Shown piece by piece: positions 49,065 through 58,543 of a DNA stretch of 64,000 nucleotides. Origin of the DNA: Bidens hawaiensis. Lineage: Eukaryota > Streptophyta > Magnoliopsida > Asterales > Asteraceae. The stretch spans positions 150,001 through 214,000 of the forward strand of contig JAIQDT010003843.1 in assembly GCA_021521415.1 (NCBI GenBank), read 5' to 3'. How positions within the stretch are numbered: position 1 is the stretch's first letter; every line of letters starts with the position of its first letter. The translations under genes and the position numbers were made by a program. A model generated the notes under the pieces. That model saw nothing but the letters and a program-made list of their open reading frames with translations. It made no database searches and was not told the DNA's origin.

Positions 49065-49644
49065 ATGGTTAAGGTTACTCCGGTGTCAAGGCCAGCGAGT
49101 GACCAAGAAACCCCGGTAACCACAACCCCAGCTACTGGGGGGAACACCGGCGAGTACACAATTTTTACGAACACTACCCCGGTTACCCAAGCCGGGGCAA
49201 GTGCAGTAAACAATTCGGGACAAGCAGGTTACACAAATTTTACGAACACTACCCCGGTTACCCAAGCCGGGGCAAGTGCAGTAAACAATCCGGGACAAGC
49301 CGGTTACACAAATTTTACGAACACTACCCCGGTTACCTAAGCCGGGGCAAGTGCAGTAAACAATCTATCACTGGGATTCCCCGATGCCCAGTTGGAGAGA
49401 CGTCGTCGAAGCATTTGTGAGATGGGACGCTCACGCACCTCGGGCCGTAATGAACGCTGAGCAGACTAATGCGTGTAGAACCCCAGTTGGGGAAAACACG
49501 AATGAAACTGCAGCTTCAATGTTGGAGACTACATACTGCGTAAACAACGAGATTCCGAACCAAGTGCATATCGGCTCGAGAGGCTCGATGACACTCCCAT
49601 CCCAAGAACATGGAAGGGAGCTCAATTACACAGACTGCATGTAG
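49065..49644 (+). pseudogene. gag N-terminal fragment with 25-residue repeats
   Basis: Starts MVKVTPVSRPASDQETP shortly after the primer-binding site. It contains three 75-bp units (from about 49155, 49230 and 49305) encoding TNFTNTTPVTQAGASAVNN with variants. The third unit has CAA changed to TAA, ending the frame at 49340. A further piece in another frame reads FPDAQLERRRRSICEMGRSR. No capsid or zinc-knuckle domain remains. Confidence 0.55.
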
Positions 49645-49753
49645 ATCAATTCCAAACTTGTAAAGAAAAGGCCCAGAGCCACTTCTAATGGAAATGATTC
49701 TCCTTACCACATTGACGCTGATGGTCTTACATTTATACTTATGAACTTTCCAC

Positions 49754-50240
49754 ACTGATATGCCGGTATTCACCGCATAAATAAGTGGGGAAGTAAGTCG
49801 TTGCGTGTGGACGGCGGCAAAACCCGCATAAACACAAAACGGCAAAAAATTTCTAACAAATGACAACCTTCACGCAGGTCAGTTATAGGTAAAGTTTGGT
49901 CATCCCACTAAATGAAAGTGCCGGTCCTATCCGCACAATCATGATAGAGGAAACTGAACATTAACCTATTGACAGCCGCGCGTCGAAAGGTTTAACTTAT
50001 CCAAAACACTGATATGCCGGTATTCACCGCATAAATAAGTGGGGAAATCGTTGCGTGTGGACGGCGGCAAAACCCGCATAAACACAAAAAACGGCAAACT
50101 TTCACGCAGGTCAGTTATAGGTAAAGTTTGGTCATCCCACTAAATGAAAGTGCCGGTCTTATCCGCACAATCATGATAGAGGAAACTGAACACTAACCTA
50201 TTGACAACCGCGCGTCGAACGGTTAACTTATTCAAAACAC
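49754..50240. repeat. 254-bp tandem duplication inside the Tat-like element
   Basis: actgatatgccggtattcac at 49754 recurs at 50008. Both copies continue through gcgtgtggacggcggcaaaa, cacgcaggtcagttataggt and aaatgaaagtgccggtc with small indels. Non-coding. Confidence 0.85.
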
Positions 50241-50502
50241 TTGGAAAATTGCTAAGTTAAACTAAAGTATGCACAAGCGAATCATATATTGTTTATGCGG
50301 CAAAACAAGTGCCAAATTAAGCTATAGTATGCATGAGCAAGTCATATAACGTTTATAAAAGCAAGTCATCCAGTGAAAGTGGCGGTCCTACCCGCACAAA
50401 CATTTATATTTCATGAAAATTCAAACATTACAAGAATGGCCGGGTATCTACCCGCCTACAGAAATATAAATCTATCCTAACTCTGGGAAGGGATCTCAAG
50501 GT

Positions 50503-53500
50503 TCAAGCTTCAGGACCACTCCCTCCAAACCCACTTGAACCCGCACCATCAGTAGAGCGTGGCAGTTCAAGGAAAGCCTTGAGAATAGCTAGCCCATCAT
50601 CAGCAGCAGCAATCTCGTTCACCTTCTCCACCACCGGATGCGGGAAGGCAGCATACTGGTTCACTGCTTGGTCATAAGCAGCTTCAGTATCCACGTCATA
50701 TAAAGGGAAGTTGGAAGGCGGGATGCCCTTCTTAACAAACCCTAGACCAAGCAGGAAGCCAACCTTTTCCCCATCCTCATGGGAAGCATTGAGGGCCGCG
50801 CTCATGGCATCGTCATAAGATGTGTTCGTGAAGACTCAATGCACAACCTACAACAAGAAAAAATACAAGTATCAAAACCTTTTCTAAGCACAAAGAAAAA
50901 CGTAAAGACATTATGAAGCTATGCATACCTGCGACAACGCTTCTCGTAGAAGCCATTCCTTGGTAATCAGAGCTTCTTGGAGGGCAGCTTGAGCTTGGTT
51001 GCGGGCACGTTTGGCTTCATTTTTGTTAAGGTTGGCAAGCAACACTTCCTTAGCAGCAGCCTCTTCAACGCCCTTCAGCTTACACTCAGTATGGTCAAGC
51101 ATACCCCTCTGATCCAAGATCTCTTGAAGCTTCTTGGCGTCTTCCATAGCCAAAGCATCATGAGCCTGCTGAAGCCTCTCTAGTTTGGCTTTAAGCTCCT
51201 CATTTTCGGCGCGCAGAGGTTCAGCAACGGCTTCAGCCTTGGTGGCCCTCTCGGTCGCGTTTCGCGCAGTTTCCTTAGCCAACCGAAGCTGTTCATTAAC
51301 AGGTTGGGCAGCCTTGGAACGGGCCTCGAGCCGGGCCTGCACTTCAACCTCGAGGACCTTAAATGCCTTTTCCTTCTCCGCAGCAATTGCAGAAAATCTC
51401 TTGTTCTCCTCCCGGATAGCCCGCGCCTGAGCCACTGGATACGCGCAACCTTTAACTTGTCGTTTTCACTACAAAGCAACTCGACGCGCGGCTGCATCCG
51501 GGCAAGGAGAATCCGAAGCTCATTTGTCAGCCTACCCTCCTGGTAGCTAGACATGGCTTCCCCCAACGCGCCACTTGGGGCCGCGTGACGCGCCCACTCG
51601 ACGCAGTCCACAGCCGTCCGGAGGGTTGTTCCCCGGCGGATGTTCCACCGTGGAACATACACCGGAGGGTTATACACCGTGGAACATACACCGGAGGGTT
51701 GTTCCCCGGCGGATGTTCCTAACTGCAAAAACAAAACGCAGTTAGGAAAAGATAAAAAAAAAATAGGCCAAAATAACCCTACGCACCTGTAGGGTCGACA
51801 ACAGGCCGGTAGCCCCCAAACCCATCACCCGAACCTAACGGATATCCATCCAAGAGGTCAGGCAGATGGGAAGGAGACAGAGATTGGCTAGAAGCCCCAA
51901 ACATACCTGCTGAACCGGCCGGGGACGAGGTAGTCGCCGGTGCCGGAGGCATGGTTGAAGCCGCCGCGGTAGAGACCATCGGTGGTGAACTCACTAGAGG
52001 TGAACTCACAACCGTGGCCGCCGCTGCGGAGGAACCCGCAGAAAAGCTCACCGCCGGCTCAGTGAAGGACGCAGTGAATATGACACTGACAGCCGGCGGA
52101 GACGACGTCACAATTGGAACAGTTGCCTCAACCGGGTGAGCAACTGAACCAACGCTTGAAACAGGCGCGGCCGCCTGGGTCATCGCCTCGGGTAGGTTGA
52201 CCAAACCCACCGTCATGGGTCCAGAGGTACTCCTCCCCACTCTACTTTGGAATGCGGTTGCATCCACGCCTGCACGAAGACAAGATATATAAGTATAATT
52301 GCGGAAAGATATGAAGTTAAGGTAAATGAAGTTTATACTTACGAGTCCTCTTGAGCTTGAAGGTGCGAAAAGGCGGGGACGAACCCGATGGAGCCGGCCT
52401 CTTCATACCGGTCACCGTCGTCGTCCTGGGCCGCTCGGAGGTGACAACTATCTCAACCTCCGGAACAGTGGTCTCACCACCACCAGGGTTCCCCGCCGCC
52501 TCCTCGCTTTCGGTCTCCGAATCTGTCCGGTTCCCCTGATCGGCAGTAGAGGCAACCTTCGCCTTGCCCTTCCCGCCAGCAGCCTTCTTCCTCGGCGCGA
52601 AGAAAGGACCATCTGCGGATTCCTCATCAGAAGATGACAAAATTAGAGGAATTCCAGCAGAGGTTTGAGCATTGAGAGGTCGAGGGTTAAATAATCCCTT
52701 ACCTGGCCGCGTGGCGCTCAGAATCTCGTGGCCCGGCGGGTAGACCTCCACGAACCTATCTGCCGTTTGCTCCAAAATGGGCAACTTGTTCTCGTCGAGA
52801 GCACGAGTACCCAGCCGAGCGGGACCACCGCTCTCACGCGGTTGCAGAAGCGACTGCAAATTGTTCCCCTCTGAAAATAAACAGGAAAGCAGTTAGAAGA
52901 AAAACCCTAAATCAGCAAAAAGATATGAAGCATACCGTAAGGGATAGAGTTCAAAACGTATTCGAGGACGATGGGAATCTGTGGCGCCTCTGCCCCAGCA
53001 TCCTTCCATACCCGGCTCATCCCAAGCATCACCATCCCAGACTCCGTAAAGCGGTAAACCGGAGTCTGGATCCGGGAGATCTTGGCAAACCATTCCGCCT
53101 CCTGGTAGTTGGAGGCGTGAAGGCTGGGGAGTGCTCTCCCGTTCTTGAATGTCATCGCAATAGGGACGACACGGGCAGAGATGTAGAAGAACTCCAGCTT
53201 CCAAGACCGAAGACTGCGCTCGGTAGCACAAATCTTCAAACCCTTGATCCGGGTGACCAAGGTGTACCAGCCTTGGATGCACCTCTAGGAGTAGAAGGTC
53301 ATCAGGCGGTCGACATGGGGCTCCACACCAAGAATGAGGCACACCCATTCAAAATGGCGGATCTTGGCGATCGCCATCGGGTGTACCTCCGTCAGGTGCA
53401 CACCGTGTCTCTCCAAAACACGGTATACAAACTTCGTCAAGGGGAACCTGAGATTCCCATAGACGAAGAATGCAGCATATACCCCTATCTTGCCTTTGGG

Positions 53501-53713
53501 GGCATCGTACACCGTCTGATGAGGCTCAGGAAACTCAGGCTTGAAAGGCTCGAGCATGAACTTCCTGACGATGAACTGATAAAGATCGACGGGAAGAGAA
53601 CACTGGCACTCACCAGCAGTACTCTTATCATCCTTATCAGACGTGGACGTCGGGTTCTCGGCGTACACGTCAGACTCCTCGGCGGTAGCCTCAAGATCAT
53701 GAGTAGAAGACAT
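50503..53713 (-). pseudogene. Antisense ORF with a Transposase_28-like domain, decayed
   Basis: Coding pieces on the minus strand: 53713 to about 52935, 52870-52337, about 52269-51779, 51722-50929 and 50847-50503, with GT-AG borders between them. The first holds FPLTKFVYRVLERHGVHLTE and AIAKIRHFEWVCLILGVEP, the signature of the plant 'putative gypsy type transposon' domain (PF04195 by memory). It continues to WKLEFFYISARVVPIAM. The middle parts are Ser/Pro/Ala-rich and nuclear-like (KRTRK). The fourth is a long Ala/Glu/Lys coiled coil. Lesions: TAG at 53285-53287 directly after TFYS, a frameshift near 51440-51460, and TGA at 50836-50838. Its role in retroelements is unknown. Orientation is opposite to gag, as in antisense ORFs of Tat elements. 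Confidence 0.7.
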
Positions 53714-54197
53714 GTTTTAGATGTAAAGAAGGAACGATTTCAGGAGAATGCTCGACGGAAAGTTAGAGTATTCGCCGGAAATCGTTTAGAAGAAGAAGAC
53801 AGAAGTGAAAGTGTGGATGAAGCTGAACCCTCTCCCCCTTTATATACTCATCGCAATGAATGCGATGAATTTAATGCGGGGGAGAGAGAGAAACGCAGGT
53901 GCAATGAAACTATGACACGTGGAAAAAGCAAGCTGGCAACAGCTGTTGACAGGACACGCGCCGTAAACTTCGAGCCCACGCGCCCAAAAACTCGCGCCCA
54001 CGCGCCTGAAATAAGCGTCTGGAATGACCATATACTGTCACGTCACCATAACTTCATGCACGTCCTGAAACTGTCAGAAGAAACCGTCAGACCACGCTGA
54101 CGTCCCTTCAACGGTTAGACTTCTTATCCTTTCACCAACTCTTCGAATTTCAAAAAAATTCAAAAAGATTCAAAAGTAAGCGGAACTATACCCCCTT

Positions 54198-54585
54198 ACC
54201 TTGGCAACCAAGTAACTATAAGACAGGTGCGAGTACAGTGTCAAGGCAAAACCCTTCACATACTTAGCACCTGCAAGGAATTGACGCCAAGAATACCTCG
54301 GCAACCAAGTAACTATAAGACGTGTGCGGGTACAGTGTCAAGGCAAAACCCTTCACATACTTAGCACCCGCATGGAATTGAAGCCAGGAATACCTCGGCA
54401 ACCAAGTAACTATAAGACGGGTGCGGGTACAGTGTCAAGGCAAAACCCTTCACATACTTAGCACCCGCAGGGAATTGAAGCCAGGAATACCTTGGAAGTA
54501 AAGTAACTATAAGACGAGTGCGAGTACAGTGTTAAGGCGAAACCCTTCACATACTTAGCACTCCGCAGGGAATTGAAACCAAGAA
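54198..54585. repeat. 97-bp tandem repeat, four units
   Basis: Units start at about 54201, 54298, 54395 and 54492 (t[t/c]ggcaaccaagtaactata) and share agtgtcaaggcaaaaccctt and cacatacttagcac. It lies downstream of the antisense ORF start, toward the 3' LTR. Confidence 0.92.
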
Positions 54586-54998
54586 GGATCTTCTGGGCCA
54601 TGCTTGCGGAAAGGGATATAACATCCCCGCATAGCGGGAACGTTGAGAACTAGATTGTTGGAAGCTCCAAGATGGAATTGGTTGTTTAACATAATTGATC
54701 ACTATGTTTAAAACTACCAAAACCCCGTGGAGAATCTACACAAGTGAAACTCAACGCTCCCGACTTGCGAGGAGGTTACACACCTACCCGCATCATACCC
54801 AAAGATCAAGCAGAACAGTGGGAAATTCTGCACGTGACATTAGGAAACCCGCGGGAAGAATCCCCGCGGAGAACCTTAAAACTAAACCCTTTTCAAAACC
54901 CCTTGCTTAAGTCCAAAAGTTCACCTCACTTATTAACAATTCATGAGAAGAACATTGGACTGGGGGGACTTGAAGAGGTAGGTCCCAGCAGAGCCCAG

Positions 54999-55205
54999 TT
55001 GGACCCGCAAGACTCACCTTCAACAGGGACGTCTGCGCGGTTGGACCCGCAAGACTCACCTTCAACAGGGACGTTTGCGCGGTTGGACCCGCAAGACTCC
55101 TTAAACAGGGACGTCTGCGCAGTTGGACCCGCAAGACTCACCTCGAAGAGGGACGTCTGTGCAGTTGAACTCGCAAGACTCCTTAAAAGAGACGTCTGCG
55201 CAAAG
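54999..55205. repeat. ~42-bp tandem repeat, five units
   Basis: ttggacccgcaagactcacc starts units at 54999, 55041, 55083, 55123 and 55165 (ttgaactcgc in the last), each containing agggacgtctgcgc. Spacing is 40-42 bp. Confidence 0.92.
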
Positions 55206-55425
55206 ACCAACTGGATCCGCAGGACCAACCATGCTCAGAGATGCGACGTCCTTACGCGCAGTACGCTAGCTGCTCCCGCAGGAAACGCCTCCCAGTGGTC
55301 GACGTACTCCGCCTATTCCCGCAGCTACGGATACTAGCCATCAGGGAAGGCTACCCGCACAGCAAGGCTACACGCACAAGGCACTTAACTCTCAAATAAT
55401 TCAGTAATGTCACCTGAAGAGGGAA

Positions 55426-56117
55426 TGAGCAAGCCGGGAATACTCTCGCCCAAATGAGCCAGTCCGTACATTACTGGAGGATCTTTTGTACTGTACCTGC
55501 CAATGTATGGACAAAAGATCTGACCAAAGCTGCGACAGCTCACTGTGATAAAGGAATAGTACACAGCCAGCCTGGTCACTATCAGCCGCTGCCTACTCAC
55601 CAACCCCTGTCACTATCAGCCGCTGCCTACTCACCAACCCCTGTCGTAGCACGTGCATAGCCTGCAGTTGGTGGGAAAGGAATAGTACACAGCCGGCCTG
55701 GTCACTATCAGCCGCTGCCTACCCACCAACCACCAGCATGGCACGTGCGTAGCACACAGTTGGTAGAACATGAATACTATTCAGCCGGCTGTACCTGCTT
55801 GGAAACCTACATTCGGCTATAAATACTCCAACACCTTGGAACGGTATGATCATCTTATCATCTTATCTCATAGCATCATATCTGCTCTAGTCATTTCTCT
55901 TAATATACACTTATATTCAAGAGCAATCTAGTCTGATTCTCACGCCGGAGGGTGGTCACAAGGAGGTACCCCCCCTTCTCAGTGACGAGCTCACGGTGTC
56001 TGTTTTGCAGGTCATCTGAAGAACAACCATCTTTGCCGGACCTAACCTCTCATGGGAAACATCTACTTAACCCCCAGATTATCCGTAATCTGCCCGGGGT
56101 CACTTAGTGTTTCTTCA
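55426..56117 (+). mobile_element. Probable 3' LTR of the Tat-like element
   Basis: The end (…GTGTTTCTTCA, then GTTAT) is certain. The start is a guess at TGAGCAAGCC after the purine run gaagaggga. A TATA box (ctataaata) lies at 55817-55825, and the transcribed part continues to tctgattctcacgccgga. A ggaatagtacacagcc block is repeated at about 55550 and 55680. The last 130 bp are the segment found inverted at the left end. Confidence 0.5.
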
Positions 56118-57098
56118 GTTATTAACACCTCATTGTTTATGAGAGATGCGCTCAACAAATCACATACAACTCAAAATGGAGAGTTTGTAATATTTATGGC
56201 TATCTCTTTCTTCTTGATCTTAACTTTTGAAATGTTTCTTGTTACATGTAAAAAGCTATCATTTTTACTAAGCTTTTTGCATAAGTTTCAAGACACTATT
56301 TCTTTTTAAATAAAAAGATAAACAAGAAATCGGTTCTAAGATGGTAGTGTGAAAACCATGAGTTTCAAAAGGAAAAAAAATGAGTAGCTAGGAAAAAAAA
56401 TAAGTGTTTTGTATTTTGTTCTCTAAGATTGTTTGATTTCAAATGAACTTGGGTGTCCTTGACACATAATTAGACTAGCGTCCTTAAAGAAAAGCTTGCT
56501 TGGTATGTTGAAGTTTCAAGCTAGGACTTTCCTTCATCCTTCTTGTTGCTACAACGACGTAGCTAACAACAAGAGTATGGCAATCCAAGAGTACATCCGA
56601 ACCAGAGCTTCTATACCTGCTAAGAATCAAAGAAAACATGGCCGGTTAATCTCACTATAGGAGGGGGTCTCCTATGATCGACCTCCGGCGTGAGAATCAG
56701 TGATATGATACGATTATAAGGTTGTAGGAGTGTAAAGAGAGAGTTAAGAGAAAACGGGATAAAGATAGAATGAGAATACCTTTGGTGAAGTGTTCCTTAT
56801 ATAGGCAGTCAAGAGCTTCCATGGGGGAAGCTAAAGCTTCCTAAGAGGAAAAGGTCAGCTTTCCTTTCAGTTTACGTAGCTAGGTGTAGGCCATTTCCAT
56901 ATAAGCTTTGCTCCAGCTTTTATCTGTCCTCTTGTTACTTTTACTTTATGGCAGACACCACCTTTTGTCAGCTATGACTTTATCTGACATTACTGAGCAG
57001 GAGCTTCCTAGTCAACTTAGGAACCATGATGGGAAACTATCAAGCGTCCTATCTGGAAGCTTATGTTTATTGCTGTCTTGTTCCTAAACTTCCCTTGC

Positions 57099-57560
57099 TT
57101 ATAAGCTTGTTGTTTGCTGTTCAGCATATTCCCTTGGAACCCCTATCATGTCATTTGGACACCATGCAAAAATGTCTTTATTATTTTGCAAATGAGTTAT
57201 GAGTTTACTCATAGTTTGGGAGGGAAGCTTACTATTGATTTTGATAGCTTGTTCAGGGTAAGCTGAGCTGATGCTTATTTCATCCTCCATTTCCTCATGA
57301 AGCTCCCATGATTCTTCAGTAGCTGCTATGAGTAAAGCTTTTGGCGTTAGGACCAGAGTAGCTATTCCTCCCGTGGTTGGAAATTTCATCATGCCACGAG
57401 CTATGGATACCACTGTATCGGAAATGGCAATTCCAGTTCTACCAATTAGTATGTTACAGCTAGAAGGATACCTGACGACTGTGAAGGTAAGCTTCTTTAC
57501 TCGAGAAAGATCTCGGTCTCTGAGCCTGACGTCTAAAGTGAGCTTCCCTAAGGGAATCAC
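57099..57560 (-). pseudogene. gypsy pol fragment (protease to RT linker)
   Basis: Encodes IPLGKLTLDVRLRD, TFTVVRYPSSCNILIGRTGI, GMMKFPTTGGIATL and NNKDIFAWCPNDMIGVPREY. These are landmarks of Tat/Athila-type gypsy polyproteins between protease and reverse transcriptase. The RT catalytic region is missing. Confidence 0.85.
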
Positions 57561-57859
57561 CTTCTCTCCGGTGAAGCTTTTGAGAGAGTTCTCTGTGTGC
57601 TGGAGCTACTCCTTGATTTCTGAAGGGAGCTGAAGGAAGCATCTTTCATACATCACCTCTGTTGCTACCCCACAGTCCATGTAAGCTCAATCTATGGGGA
57701 AGCCATTCAGCTCAGCTTCCACTATGACTGGAGTTGTGACTTTGTGGTGAGGGTCAGTTGGAGGGAAGCATATGTTCTGCTGGTTGCAGGCAAGCGTTCG
57801 TTGCCTCTTGTTACATACCTAAACCATGTTTACTCCGAATACTTTCTTCCCATTCCTTT

Positions 57860-58121
57860 TACCTTCTTTAGGATCTTTCAGTAGTTGAGCTAGCTTGCCA
57901 CTTTGGACACGTCTTCAATACGCTTCTTTAGTTGGAAGCAGCCATTGGTGTGGTGGCCAATGTCGTTGTGGAAGGCACAAAATTTGCCTGCATCACGTTT
58001 GCTTGCTGGCTTAGACAACAGGCAAGGAGGACGGAAGTTATGTTTAACTTCCTCAGTCGCCAATATTTCTTGTGGAGTTTTGGTTAGAAGCGAGAAGATA
58101 AGTTTATCCTTCTCTTGAGGT
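57860..58121 (-). pseudogene. gypsy gag C-terminal fragment
   Basis: Encodes TKTPQEILATEEVKHNF and KFCAFHNDIGHHTNGCFQLK, a CxxH..GH..C zinc-finger-like motif followed by KRIED, typical of the gag end in Tat-type elements. It is fused upstream to MPDU1 exon 1. Confidence 0.85.
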
Positions 58122-58277
58122 CTGTGGGACTTTAACGGTGGTTGAAGCGGCAACGATGGCGTAACCCAAGAGCTTGGAGATGAGGGGAAGCAAGCAGTCT
58201 TTCTCAGGGAATCTGCCGGCGGACAATGATCCGAAAACGCAGGTGAATTCCATCCCCAAGAACTCCATTCGAACCAT
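58122..58277 (-). pseudogene. Duplicate of MPDU1 exon 1
   Basis: A 156-bp copy of exon 1 with an intact frame ([15 protein letters not shown] through TTVKVPQ) and two or so substitutions relative to 48208-48363 (D to E, V to F). After CCACAG the sequence switches to gypsy gag, giving KVPQ-TSREG and a stop. No further exons follow. Confidence 0.9.
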
Positions 58278-58543
58278 TTTCAGTTTCACTCACGGTACGA
58301 TCGATGTGATTCTGATGGCTTCTGATTTGGGGGATCTCCTCTCCGGTGCCCAATATCTCAACCAAAGAAGTGAATATGTTTGATCATACACTGAAAACGA
58401 AAATCGGTTAGTTTGGGCCATTGACTTTTAACACATCGGCCCACACACACTTATTTTCCAGTCATAGAATTTTAAGTTTTTGTACATTTTTAAAACCAAG
58501 AGACCTTACCAAATACCAAACCAATACCGGCCAAACAACATTT

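Larger units (their letters stand above)
48864..56117 (+). mobile_element. 7.25-kb Tat-like gypsy derivative with inverted U5 termini
   Basis: Flanked by the perfect 5-bp duplication GTTAT (48859-48863 and 56118-56122); the empty site is GTTAT at 63062-63066 in copy 2. The element starts TGAAGAAACACTAAGTGACC and ends with the exact inverse. The inversion extends about 130 bp with few mismatches (48864-48991 versus 55988-56117). The left terminus runs into CTTCTTCA|TTGGCGCC, a gypsy-type primer-binding site, then a gag start. Pol is absent. An antisense ORF, tandem repeats and an LTR-like right end with a TATA box follow. Tat-lineage elements are known for antisense ORFs and tandem repeats near the 3' LTR, hence the assignment. 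Confidence 0.75.
56544..58121 (-). mobile_element. Truncated gypsy element between the duplicated copies
   Basis: The left border is TGTTGCTACAACGACG, interrupting copy-1 sequence that continues uninterrupted in copy 2 (about 63491). On the minus strand a 3'-LTR-like region has CCTATATAAGGAAC at 56797-56803 and a ccggcgtgagaatc phrase also present in the neighbouring Tat-like LTR. Partial pol and gag lie further right. The element stops at 58121, directly against MPDU1 exon 1 copy 2, with no 5' LTR. Confidence 0.75.

Noticed and set aside
52925..54100. 391-codon plus-strand ORF
   Set aside because: It is the shadow of the antisense Transposase_28-like ORF on the minus strand, which carries recognisable motifs in the same region. 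The plus frame shows none.
48864..56117. CACTA transposon, because the ends contain CACTA / TAGTG
   Set aside because: CACTA is not at the tip. The element extends to TGAAGAAA with a 5-bp duplication, and it has a primer-binding site and gag start. That fits a retroelement, not a CACTA element.
48864..56117. Mutator-like element, because of long inverted termini
   Set aside because: The duplication is 5 bp, not 9, and the ends are TG...CA beside a primer-binding site. The empty site confirms GTTAT only.
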